A stretch of 64,000 bases of DNA from positions 558,001-622,000 of the forward strand of contig NZ_CP090376.1 in assembly GCF_022836875.1 (NCBI RefSeq). The letters run 5' to 3'. Positions 50,091-58,124 of the stretch are shown piece after piece (position 1 is the first letter of the stretch; each line of letters begins with the position of its first letter). Origin of the DNA: Flavobacterium enshiense (GTDB lineage: Bacteria > Bacteroidota > Bacteroidia > Flavobacteriales > Flavobacteriaceae). The notes below the pieces were generated by a model. It had not been told where the DNA came from. It saw only the letters and a list, made by a program, of their open reading frames with translations, and made no database searches. Both the position numbers and the translations under genes were made by a program.

Positions 50091-51017
50091 ATGAAAGCGC
50101 GTACTTATGCCCTGATCGCTGCGTGGATGGTAGCCATCATTTACGGGGTGACCTTTACCATCGCCAAAGACGTAATGCCAAAATACATTGACGCGTTCGG
50201 CTTTATTTTTCTTCGCGTAGGCGGTTCCACTATTTTGTTTTGGCTGGCCACACTTTTTGTAAAAACCGAAAAAATTGACAGAAAGGATTTTCCACGCATA
50301 TTAGCTGCCGCCTTTTTTGGTGTAGCCCTCAACATGCTGACATTCTTCAAAGGACTGAGCTATACTTCTCCAATAATGGGTGCCGTCCTGATGGTGACTA
50401 CTCCGATGATTGTATTGGTCCTGTCGGCCATCATCATGAAAGAGCATATGCAAAAAAACAAGATAATCGGAATACTTCTTGGACTGACAGGAACCGTAAC
50501 CCTGATTTTATACGGAAAATCGATGGTAAACGCGCCTAATGCCTCTTTAGGAAACTTTCTGGTGTTTGTCAATGCCGTTTCTTATGGTTTCTATCTGATT
50601 CTGGTTAAAAAACTGATGGACAAATACAACGCCTTTTCATTTGTAAAATGGATCTACCTTTTTGGATTTCTTATGGTAATTCCTTTCGGATGGAGCGAAT
50701 TTCAAGCCGTTGACTGGGCTTTGGTCCCGATGAACATTTACTGGAAAATAGGATTCGTGGTCGTCGTTTCCACTTTTCTGACTTATTTATTGAACCTGCT
50801 TTCGATGAGAGAACTGAAACCGACAATGGTAGCTGTATTTATCTATCTGCAGCCATTTTTCGCTACGGTTTTTGCCATCGGATTAGGGAAAGACGAATTG
50901 AGCTGGGTCAAAATTGGTTCCGCAGCGCTGATTTTCGCAGGCGTGTATCTGGTAATAAAGAAAAAACCGAAAACCTTTAGCGAATCGATGGCAGTTACTG
51001 ATCCAAGCCAACACTAA
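50091..51017 (+). CDS. EamA/DMT family transporter
   Basis: The 308-residue membrane protein has ten hydrophobic helices in two EamA repeats. The first contains IYGVTFTIAKDVMPKYIDAFGFIFLRVGGSTILFW. The second contains LGNFLVFVNAVSYGFYLILVKKLMDKYNAFSFVKW and TMVAVFIYLQPFFATVFAIGLGKDELSWVKIGSAALIFAGVYLV. Members export small metabolites such as amino acids, and the substrate is unknown. It starts on the base after the ArsC-like stop. Confidence 0.88.
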   Translation: MKARTYALIAAWMVAIIYGVTFTIAKDVMPKYIDAFGFIFLRVGGSTILFWLATLFVKTEKIDRKDFPRILAAAFFGVALNMLTFFKGLSYTSPIMGAVLMVTTPMIVLVLSAIIMKEHMQKNKIIGILLGLTGTVTLILYGKSMVNAPNASLGNFLVFVNAVSYGFYLILVKKLMDKYNAFSFVKWIYLFGFLMVIPFGWSEFQAVDWALVPMNIYWKIGFVVVVSTFLTYLLNLLSMRELKPTMVAVFIYLQPFFATVFAIGLGKDELSWVKIGSAALIFAGVYLVIKKKPKTFSESMAVTDPSQH

Positions 51018-51043
51018 GCATCAAACACTGAATACTTTTATTT

Positions 51044-51051
51044 ATCTTTGA
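51044..51051 (+). promoter_or_regulatory. -7 promoter box for yicC-gmk-nadD
   Basis: TATCTTTG is an exact match 18 bp before the yicC-type ATG. Confidence 0.65.
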
Positions 51052-51068
51052 AGTCTATTTAGAAAAAC

Positions 51069-51929
51069 ATGATACAATCGATGACCGGATTTGGGAAGTC
51101 AACCCTACAGTTGGCTACCAAAAAAATCACAGTGGAAGTAAAATCGTTAAACAGCAAAGGAATGGACCTTAATGTCCGAATGCCTTCTGTGTACCGCGAA
51201 ATGGAATTGAGTCTGCGCAATCAGATTTCCCAACGACTGGAACGCGGTAAAGTCGATTTTGCCCTTTATATTGAAGTAACCGGAGAGGAAACTTCCACCA
51301 AAGTAAACGCCCCGATTGTAAAGGCTTACATGTCGCAAATGCGGGACATTTTAGCCGATGCCGATGAAACGGAACTGATGAAAATGGCCGTTCGCATGCC
51401 TGACGCATTAAAAACGGAACGCGATGAACTAGATGAAAACGAATGGAAACAAATCCTGACAGTTATTAACGAAGCGCTTGCCAACATCAATAATTTCAGA
51501 ACCGACGAAGGCTTATCATTGGAAAAAGAATTCCAATTACGCATCGCCAATATCCGTTCGTATATGGAACAGGCTTTGGAACTGGATCCGGAACGCGTTC
51601 AGAACATCAAAAACAAACTGCAAACTGCAATTGACGAGTTGAAAGTGACCGTTGATGAAAACCGCTTTGAACAGGAACTTATTTATTATCTTGAAAAATT
51701 AGATATTACCGAAGAAAAAGTACGCTTGACTAATCACCTGGATTATTTCATCGAAACGTTGAACGGAACCGAAGCCAACGGCAGAAAACTAGGCTTTATC
51801 ACTCAGGAAATGGGACGTGAAATCAACACTATGGGCTCCAAATCGAACCATGCCGGAATGCAGAAATTGGTCGTTCAAATGAAAGACGAACTGGAAAAAA
51901 TCAAGGAACAGGTGTTAAACGTCCTGTAG
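51069..51929 (+). CDS. YicC/YloC family endoribonuclease
   Basis: The 286-residue protein starts with the family signature MIQSMTGFGKS. RMPSVYREMELSLRNQISQRLERGKVDF follows, and it ends with GRKLGFITQEMGREINTMGSKSNHAGMQKLVVQMKDELEKIKEQVLNVL, the DUF1732 end. YicC proteins are hexameric RNases that act on RNAs including RyhB in E. coli. It is the first gene of the conserved yicC-gmk-nadD order, with 71 bp before gmk. Confidence 0.93.
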   Translation: MIQSMTGFGKSTLQLATKKITVEVKSLNSKGMDLNVRMPSVYREMELSLRNQISQRLERGKVDFALYIEVTGEETSTKVNAPIVKAYMSQMRDILADADETELMKMAVRMPDALKTERDELDENEWKQILTVINEALANINNFRTDEGLSLEKEFQLRIANIRSYMEQALELDPERVQNIKNKLQTAIDELKVTVDENRFEQELIYYLEKLDITEEKVRLTNHLDYFIETLNGTEANGRKLGFITQEMGREINTMGSKSNHAGMQKLVVQMKDELEKIKEQVLNVL

Positions 51930-52000
51930 CTTTAAAATAAAAACAACAACACAATTACAAAAGGCAAAAGCTAACCGCTGAAAGCTAAAAGTTAATAATA

Positions 52001-52573
52001 ATGAACAAAGGAAAACTGATCGTATTCTCGGCTCCATCCGGATCGGGAAAAACTACCATAGTACGTCATTTATTAGGATTGGAAGATTTGAATCTGGAAT
52101 TTTCCATTTCGGCCGCAACACGTGATCCGCGCGGAGAAGAAGTAAATGGGAAGGACTACTACTTCATGTCGACCGAAGAATTCAAACAACATATCAAACA
52201 CGAGGATTTCGTGGAATGGGAAGAAGTCTACCGCGATAATTTCTACGGAACCCTGAAAAGCGAAGTAGAACGCATTTGGGCTCAAGGCAAAAATGTGATT
52301 TTCGATATCGATGTGGCCGGTGGATTGCGCATCAAGCACAAATTCCCGGAAGAAACGTTGGCTGTTTTCGTAAAACCGCCAAGCGTGGACGAACTGAAAC
52401 GCCGCTTAAAAGAACGTTCTACAGAAAGCGAAGACAAAATCAATATGCGCATCGCTAAAGCTCACGTAGAATTGGCTACTGCACCGCAATTCGACACCAT
52501 TATCAAGAATTACGATTTGGATACGGCGAAGCAGGAAGCTTATGAATTGGTAAAGAATTTTGTAACTAAATAA
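52001..52573 (+). CDS. gmk: guanylate kinase
   Basis: This enzyme phosphorylates GMP to GDP. The 190-residue protein has P-loop APSGSGKT at 11-18, the GMP-binding block SISAATRDPRGEEVNGKDYYFMS, VEWEEVYRDNFYGT, FDIDVAGGLRIK and the lid KRRLKERSTESEDKINMR. The start MNKGKLIVFSAP is usual. It is in an operon with the yicC-type gene upstream and nadD 31 bp downstream. Confidence 0.97.
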   Translation: MNKGKLIVFSAPSGSGKTTIVRHLLGLEDLNLEFSISAATRDPRGEEVNGKDYYFMSTEEFKQHIKHEDFVEWEEVYRDNFYGTLKSEVERIWAQGKNVIFDIDVAGGLRIKHKFPEETLAVFVKPPSVDELKRRLKERSTESEDKINMRIAKAHVELATAPQFDTIIKNYDLDTAKQEAYELVKNFVTK

Positions 52574-52604
52574 GCAAAAAATTGTCAGTTTACAGCCAGA
52601 AAAA

Positions 52605-53186
52605 ATGAAAATCGGACTCTATTTCGGAACATTCAACCCTATCCATATAGGACATCTGATTATCGCCAACCATATGGCGGAACATTCCGGTTTGGATCAG
52701 GTTTGGATGATGGTGACGCCGCACAATCCACACAAACAAAAGACAACGCTGTTAGACGATTACCATCGTTTGCACATGGTACATCTGGCTACGGAAGACT
52801 ATCCGAAAATAAAGCCGTCCGACATAGAATTCAAATTGCCCCAGCCTAACTATACGGTAAACACCTTGGCCCATTTACAGGAAAAATATCCCACCCATGA
52901 ATTTTGCCTGATTATGGGTGAAGACAATCTGAACTCATTGCATAAATGGAAAAATTTTGAAGTGATTCTGCAAAATCACGATATTTATGTTTATCCGAGA
53001 GCAGCTGCAGGCACAATCGATCCGCAATTTGTCAGTCATCACAAAATCCATACGATTAATGCGCCAATTATAGAATTATCGTCGACTTTCATCCGTGAAG
53101 GCATTAAAACCGGAAAAAATATTCAGCCCATGTTGCCACATAAGGTTTGGGAGTATGTGGAACATAATTTGTTTTATAAAAAATAA
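52605..53186 (+). CDS. nadD: nicotinate-nucleotide adenylyltransferase
   Basis: This enzyme adenylates nicotinate mononucleotide in NAD synthesis. The 193-residue nucleotidyltransferase has GTFNPIHIGH at 8-17 (with the HxGH motif), WMMVTPHNPHKQK, the substrate-binding block LIMGEDNLNSLHKWKN and the second motif SSTFIREGIKTGKNI. It is the last gene of the yicC-gmk-nadD operon and is followed by a terminator shared with a convergent lipoprotein gene. Confidence 0.96.
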   Translation: MKIGLYFGTFNPIHIGHLIIANHMAEHSGLDQVWMMVTPHNPHKQKTTLLDDYHRLHMVHLATEDYPKIKPSDIEFKLPQPNYTVNTLAHLQEKYPTHEFCLIMGEDNLNSLHKWKNFEVILQNHDIYVYPRAAAGTIDPQFVSHHKIHTINAPIIELSSTFIREGIKTGKNIQPMLPHKVWEYVEHNLFYKK

Positions 53187-53212
53187 AAGGGATACCTTTC
53201 AGTATCCCTTCA
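53186..53212. terminator. bidirectional terminator, nadD / lipoprotein
   Basis: AAGGGATAC/GTATCCCTT with a 6-nt loop lies between convergent genes; the T-run is weak. Confidence 0.65.
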
Positions 53213-53217
53213 TAAAC

Positions 53218-54261
53218 TTACATTTTAATATAGATTTTCATATTCGCTGCCAATGGAGAATCTTCAATTGGGGTCGGATACTGCATTTTTCTGGTAGAAT
53301 AATTATAAAAGGCAGTTTCTCCCAAATCATTAGTAATAGTTATATTGTCTGGTCCGTTTTCAACATATCCGTCAAAAGGATATCCACCGGAATTATACGG
53401 ACACTGCGTTCCGCTATCTGCCCAATTACAACTTGTATTGGCTGGATTAAAGTTTTGACTTCTATGCATTCCCTCAACACCTACTGTGCTATTTAACCAA
53501 TGCTCATCGTCAAAAAGAACTGCGTCTACATAAATTTTTTGCGATGTTGAAGGTACGTAAATCACAAACCTTTCATATCCGGACACATTAAAATTGAAAA
53601 TTATATGTCCTCCCGAAATAGTTTTTTGCGCAGATGCTGACGTACCCAACAATGTCCCATTAGTATTAAATCCGAAATCCCCCTTGTGTTTCCCATATAC
53701 TTCGAAATATTTCGCAGTGGCATACACGTTGTTGATCAAATGAGTGATACATTGATCTGTAGGCAATAGTTCAGTGGTTGGAGAGGTCGAATTCTCAATA
53801 GTGTGAATTACTGCCGAGTCATTTTCAAACCCGGAAACGGTGCTATGAAAATTAACCGGGGAAACAATATCATTTCCGCAATTGTGTAATACCTCAGGAA
53901 CAGAAATTCCGTTCTCGGGATTACCGTCGGCATCGATTGATTGTAAAAATCTGCTGATATTTATAACCGTACTATTTGTAATATCCGTTGATCCGGCCAT
54001 ATCAAACGGTGTAACATATCCTGTTGCAGGAACCGCTGGAAAAACCAAATCACAGATAAAAAATGTTACAGTTTCGCCTTCTTTAAAACGATATTTCCCT
54101 TCTGCATCTGTTCTACCTTCATAAGTTTGCGTTCTATATCCTATATTTATAACAGGGCTATCGATCAAAACTCCACTTTTTTCCTGTTGCGTTGAATCTT
54201 CACTCTGCTTATCACAATTGATTAACAAAAATGATATCATCAATAAGGCTACCTTTTTCAT
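53218..54261 (-). CDS. uncharacterised exported lipoprotein
   Basis: The 347-residue protein has lipobox FLLINC (Cys about 16). The N-terminal third reads GVLIDSPVINIGYRTQTYEGRTDAEGKYRFKEGETVTFFICDLVFP...VTPFDMAGSTD, the carboxypeptidase-regulatory-like pattern seen in many bacterial surface lipoproteins. The C-terminal half is Asn/Thr/Ser-rich with a NFNVSGYERFVIYVP strand set, perhaps carbohydrate-binding-like, and paired cysteines (CNW...QCP). I do not recognise the C-terminal part. It is a single gene between convergent nadD and divergent adh. Confidence 0.7.
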   Translation of the reverse strand: MKKVALLMISFLLINCDKQSEDSTQQEKSGVLIDSPVINIGYRTQTYEGRTDAEGKYRFKEGETVTFFICDLVFPAVPATGYVTPFDMAGSTDITNSTVINISRFLQSIDADGNPENGISVPEVLHNCGNDIVSPVNFHSTVSGFENDSAVIHTIENSTSPTTELLPTDQCITHLINNVYATAKYFEVYGKHKGDFGFNTNGTLLGTSASAQKTISGGHIIFNFNVSGYERFVIYVPSTSQKIYVDAVLFDDEHWLNSTVGVEGMHRSQNFNPANTSCNWADSGTQCPYNSGGYPFDGYVENGPDNITITNDLGETAFYNYSTRKMQYPTPIEDSPLAANMKIYIKM

Positions 54262-54360
54262 ACTTTTATTTTTTTTGCGAAGTTAACAATAATTTGTACT
54301 AATTTTAAAAATGAGTAATTACTTTCGGTTTTTAAAATCTTAATCTTTAAATCGTTACTT

Positions 54361-55527
54361 ATGTTAAACTTCGAATTATACAATCCTACTAATTATGTTT
54401 TTGGAAAAGAACAGATATCCAAACTCAGCGATTTAGCACCCAAAAACACCAAAATCTTACTGGCTTACGGCGGCGGAAGCATTTTTAAAAACGGAATCTA
54501 CGATCAGGTAAAAGCGGCACTTTCCGGTTTTGACATAGTCGAATTTGGCGGCATCGAACCGAATCCGCGCTACGAAACCCTGATGAAAGCCGTAGAAATC
54601 ATCCGCGAACAGAATATAGGATTTATTTTGGCCGTGGGCGGAGGAAGTGTGATTGACGGGGTAAAATTCATCTCGGCTGCCGTAAAATTTGAGGGCAATC
54701 CAATGGACATCCTGCACAAACGAATACTGATGAAAGATGTATCGCAGGTTATTCCGTTCGGAACCGTTCTGACACTCCCAGCGACCGGAAGTGAAATGAA
54801 TTCGGGTTCCGTGATAACCATCAACGAAACGCAGGAAAAACTTTCATTTGGAGGCAGTGCGCTATTCCCTAAATTCTCCATTTGTGACCCAACGGTGATT
54901 GAATCGTTACCGAAAAGACAAATCCAAAACGGCGTGGTGGACGCTTTCACCCATGTAATGGAACAGTATTTAACCTATTCGCACGACGCTTTGCTTCAGG
55001 ACAGGATTGCCGAAAGTATTTTACAGACGTTAGTGGAAATAGGTCCAAGTGTGGTTGAAAACCCAACCGACTACAAATTGGCTTCGAACTATATGTGGTG
55101 TGCGACGATGGCATTAAACGGATTACTGAATAAAGGCGTTCCAACCGATTGGGCTACCCACATGATCGGGCATGAATTGACTGCATTATACGAAATCGAT
55201 CATGCCAGAACATTGGCGATTATTGGTCCGAATCTTTATCGTGTAATGTTCGACACCAAGAAAGAAAAACTGGCACAATACGGTGAACGTGTCTTTGGAA
55301 TACAGGGAACTTCAGTGGAAGAGAAAGCCAAAAAAGCAATCGAAAAAACAGTTGATTTTCTGCATGCCATGGGAATGAAAACCAAACTTTCTGAAAACAC
55401 CGAGAATTATGAAAATACTGCCGACTTCATCGCAAACCGATTTGAGGAGCGCGGCTGGAAAGGATTGGGAGAACAACAAAACATCACACCGGAAAAAGTA
55501 CGCGAAATAGTAAAAATGAGTTACTAA
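54361..55527 (+). CDS. iron-containing alcohol dehydrogenase (YqhD/BDH-like)
   Basis: The 388-residue group III alcohol dehydrogenase has a Rossmann-like N-terminal domain with AYGGGSIFKNGIYDQV and the cofactor motif LAVGGGSVIDGVKFI. It also has TLPATGSEMNSGSVIT and a helical domain with the metal residues in DAFTHVMEQYL, GHELTALYEIDHARTLAII. The GGGS(V)ID and metal-ligand pattern and the length match the butanol-dehydrogenase/YqhD branch, which reduces aldehydes with NADPH. A strong terminator follows. Confidence 0.9.
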   Translation: MLNFELYNPTNYVFGKEQISKLSDLAPKNTKILLAYGGGSIFKNGIYDQVKAALSGFDIVEFGGIEPNPRYETLMKAVEIIREQNIGFILAVGGGSVIDGVKFISAAVKFEGNPMDILHKRILMKDVSQVIPFGTVLTLPATGSEMNSGSVITINETQEKLSFGGSALFPKFSICDPTVIESLPKRQIQNGVVDAFTHVMEQYLTYSHDALLQDRIAESILQTLVEIGPSVVENPTDYKLASNYMWCATMALNGLLNKGVPTDWATHMIGHELTALYEIDHARTLAIIGPNLYRVMFDTKKEKLAQYGERVFGIQGTSVEEKAKKAIEKTVDFLHAMGMKTKLSENTENYENTADFIANRFEERGWKGLGEQQNITPEKVREIVKMSY

Positions 55528-55533
55528 ATTTCC

Positions 55534-55563
55534 GAAAACGCTCCGATTGGAGCGTTTTTTTTT
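55534..55563 (+). terminator. terminator of the iron alcohol dehydrogenase
   Basis: AAAACGCTCC/GGAGCGTTTT with loop GATT and a long T-run. Confidence 0.9.
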
Positions 55564-55718
55564 TACTATTCCCCATCCTAATTTTTCCATGAGATGGTGT
55601 TTTCTTTTCAGCCCAAAGATTCACTTTGTGGAGCATCAAAAAACGAAAGGCGCACTGAAATAAATTCCAAGAGCGCCTTCCTCACCAAAAACAAAAAATA
55701 TTAACTATTCTAACTTGC

Positions 55719-55740
55719 GATAATGTATCGCTACATTATC
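55719..55740. promoter_or_regulatory. perfect 9-bp inverted repeat in a 400-bp gene-free gap
   Basis: GATAATGTA and TACATTATC flank TCGC. The gap 55564-55960 otherwise has no open frame with coding character; the gpsA promoter is near its right end. The element is AT-rich, lacks a T-run and looks more like a protein-binding site than a terminator. Confidence 0.45.
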
Positions 55741-55929
55741 ATTCTTAACCGGAAATAATAACGAGAGTCAAGTCAAATCATTGCTCCGCAAATCATAATC
55801 TAATGTTAAATTTTTTATTTGACAATCATTGGGTTAACAACATCACTATCAGATGGCGACAAAAGCTCGTTACGGCAAAAAGCGCTGAAATTGCAAAAAG
55901 CAAAGTTTTTCACTTTCATCAAATTTGAG

Positions 55930-55937
55930 TACTTTTG
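55930..55937 (+). promoter_or_regulatory. -7 promoter box for gpsA
   Basis: TACTTTTG is an exact match 31 bp before the gpsA ATG. It overlaps a TTG-initiated extension of the frame and so excludes it. Confidence 0.65.
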
Positions 55938-55960
55938 GAGATTCAAATCATGAAAAGAAA

Positions 55961-56956
55961 ATGACTGACAACCCGAAATTTGCGGTAATTGGCGGCGGAA
56001 GCTGGGCGACGGCGATTGCAAAGATGCTTTGCGTAAATCTTCCTGAAATCGCCTGGTACATGCGAAACACCTACGCTATTGAACATATCAAAATAAATAA
56101 ACACAATCCGAATTATTTGAGCTCGGTGGAGTTTGACACCAATAAACTTAAACTTACCAATGACATCAATGAGGCAGTAGCCTATGCGGATTATGTCATT
56201 TTCGCGATTCCTTCGGCTTTCTTAAAAGGGGAATTGGAAAAACTGACCGTGAGTTTGGAAGACAAAGTGATCTTTTCAGCCATCAAAGGTATTGTTCCGG
56301 AAACAAGTTTAATCGTTGGCGAACATTTTCATAAAATTTATGATATCCCTTATGACAATATCGGAGTTATTACCGGTCCGTGTCACGCTGAAGAGGTTGC
56401 CTTGGAACGCCTTTCCTACCTTACCATTGCCTGCGGTGATGATGAAAAAGCGAAGGTGATGGCAAAAAACCTTAACAGTCATTACATCAAAACCAAAACT
56501 TCTGATGACATCATCGGTACGGAATATGCCGCCATGCTGAAAAACATCTATTCCATTGCTGCAGGTATTGCCCATGGATTGGGATATGGGGATAATTTCC
56601 AGGCTTTGCTGATGAGTAATGCCATCCGTGAGATGAAGAAATACATCAAGAAAGTCCACAAAATGAAACGCAACATCAATGATTCGGCATATTTAGGGGA
56701 CTTACTGGTAACTGGTTATTCTATCTTTTCCCGTAACCGTATGTTCGGAAATATGATTGGAAAAGGCTACACCGTTAAATCAGCACAAATGGAAATGAGC
56801 ATGGTGGCCGAAGGGTATTATGCTACCAAAAGTGCTTACAAACTTAATGAAGAATACAAAGCCAAAACACCTATCATTAATGCCGTTTACGACATCTTGT
56901 ATGAAGGAAAAGAACCTAAAAAGGTTTTCAAGAAATTAACCGAGAAGCTGGATTAA
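55961..56956 (+). CDS. gpsA: NAD(P)H-dependent glycerol-3-phosphate dehydrogenase
   Basis: This enzyme makes sn-glycerol-3-phosphate from DHAP for phospholipid synthesis. The 331-residue protein has the Rossmann motif VIGGGSWATAIAKML, then VIFAIPSAFL, SAIKGIVPET, GVITGPCHAEEVALE, the catalytic Lys region AAMLKNIYSIAAGI and DLLVTGYSIFSRNRMFG. A four-codon frame ATGAAAAGAAAATGA at 55950-55964 precedes it in another frame and its TGA overlaps the gpsA ATG (ATGA). Confidence 0.95.
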   Translation: MTDNPKFAVIGGGSWATAIAKMLCVNLPEIAWYMRNTYAIEHIKINKHNPNYLSSVEFDTNKLKLTNDINEAVAYADYVIFAIPSAFLKGELEKLTVSLEDKVIFSAIKGIVPETSLIVGEHFHKIYDIPYDNIGVITGPCHAEEVALERLSYLTIACGDDEKAKVMAKNLNSHYIKTKTSDDIIGTEYAAMLKNIYSIAAGIAHGLGYGDNFQALLMSNAIREMKKYIKKVHKMKRNINDSAYLGDLLVTGYSIFSRNRMFGNMIGKGYTVKSAQMEMSMVAEGYYATKSAYKLNEEYKAKTPIINAVYDILYEGKEPKKVFKKLTEKLD

Positions 56957-57067
56957 TTTTTCAGATTCCTGTTTTTTCATAAGTTTCAGGAAACACCAGC
57001 ACAACATTTTTGACAAAAGTTTAGAAAAAAAACACTTCTGTTTACACAGAACTTTATTTTACACCCG

Positions 57068-58063
57068 ATGGAAAGCAATGCACATAAAATAGACAATTTG
57101 ATCGATCACCCGGTAATTCTAACAGTATTTACAGTGGTAATTCTAGCTATGTTGCTGTTGGATTTAGGTGTTTTCAAAAAAGACCCTCATGCCATCAGCA
57201 GTCGTGAGGCATTTATAGCATCAACAATTTGGATTTCGCTTGCGATGGGTTTCAGCGGAGTGATTTATCATTACATGGGGGTAGAAAAGTTTGCGCAGTT
57301 CCAATCTGCCTATTGGATTGAAAAAGCCCTTTCGGTAGACAACCTTTTCGTTTTCATCATGGTTTTCGGGTTCTTCAACGTACAACGGGAACTCCACCAC
57401 AAAGTACTTTTCTGGGGAATTCTTGGTGCCTTAGTCTTTCGTGCAATCTTTATTTTTACGGGTGTCGAACTTATTAACATGACCTACCTGCCGGAAATGC
57501 ACATCTTCGGATATCTGGTAAAAATCAACGTCATTCTTTCTGTTTTCGGATTCTTCCTTATTTATGCCGGAATAAAATCCTGGTTTTCAGAACATGATGA
57601 AGGCGACAAAGATTTTACCAAAAGCCCGGGAGCTCGTTTGGTACACCGTTTTTTCCCCGTGAGCGAAAACTATGATGGCGGAAAATTCTTTACTGTAGAA
57701 AATGGTGTAAAAATGGCTACACCCTTATTGGTCGTGGTAGCTGTAATCGAGTTTACCGATTTAATTTTTGCAGTAGACAGTATCCCCGCCATTTTTGCGA
57801 TTGCCCCGAACGATCCTTTCATCCTTTACACCTCTAACATCTTCGCAATTCTAGGCCTTAGAGCACTTTATTTCCTCTTAGCTAACTTCATGTATATGTT
57901 CAGCCGTTTGAAGTACGGATTAGCCCTTATTTTGGCTTTTATCGGAGTAAAAATGATTATTGCTCCTTTCTACCATATTTCATCACCGGTTTCTCTACTG
58001 ATCGTGGGTACGGTTTTGGCACTTTCGGTTCTTACTTCGCTATTATTCCCGGTTAAAGAATAA
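57068..58063 (+). CDS. TerC/Alx family membrane protein
   Basis: The 331-residue integral membrane protein has about nine helices and the TerC marks: LLLDLGVF at helix 1, WISLAMGFSGVIYHYMG, EKALSVDNLFVFIMVF and VVAVIEFTDLIFAVDSIPAIFAI with the conserved acidic pairs, then GLRALYFLL. The family is linked to manganese homeostasis (Alx, MneA-like export) and tellurite resistance. It is a single gene ending at a perfect palindromic terminator-like sequence. Confidence 0.93.
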   Translation: MESNAHKIDNLIDHPVILTVFTVVILAMLLLDLGVFKKDPHAISSREAFIASTIWISLAMGFSGVIYHYMGVEKFAQFQSAYWIEKALSVDNLFVFIMVFGFFNVQRELHHKVLFWGILGALVFRAIFIFTGVELINMTYLPEMHIFGYLVKINVILSVFGFFLIYAGIKSWFSEHDEGDKDFTKSPGARLVHRFFPVSENYDGGKFFTVENGVKMATPLLVVVAVIEFTDLIFAVDSIPAIFAIAPNDPFILYTSNIFAILGLRALYFLLANFMYMFSRLKYGLALILAFIGVKMIIAPFYHISSPVSLLIVGTVLALSVLTSLLFPVKE

Positions 58064-58083
58064 AATTATAAACCATAAATAAA

Positions 58084-58120
58084 ATTATAAAGGCGTTAGA
58101 ATTTCTAACGCCTTTATAAT
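58084..58120. terminator. 17-bp perfect hairpin between terC and GH92 genes
   Basis: ATTATAAAGGCGTTAGA and its exact reverse complement are separated by only 3 nt. It lies between convergent genes and can terminate both; the T-run is short. Confidence 0.75.
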
Positions 58121-58124
58121 TTAA

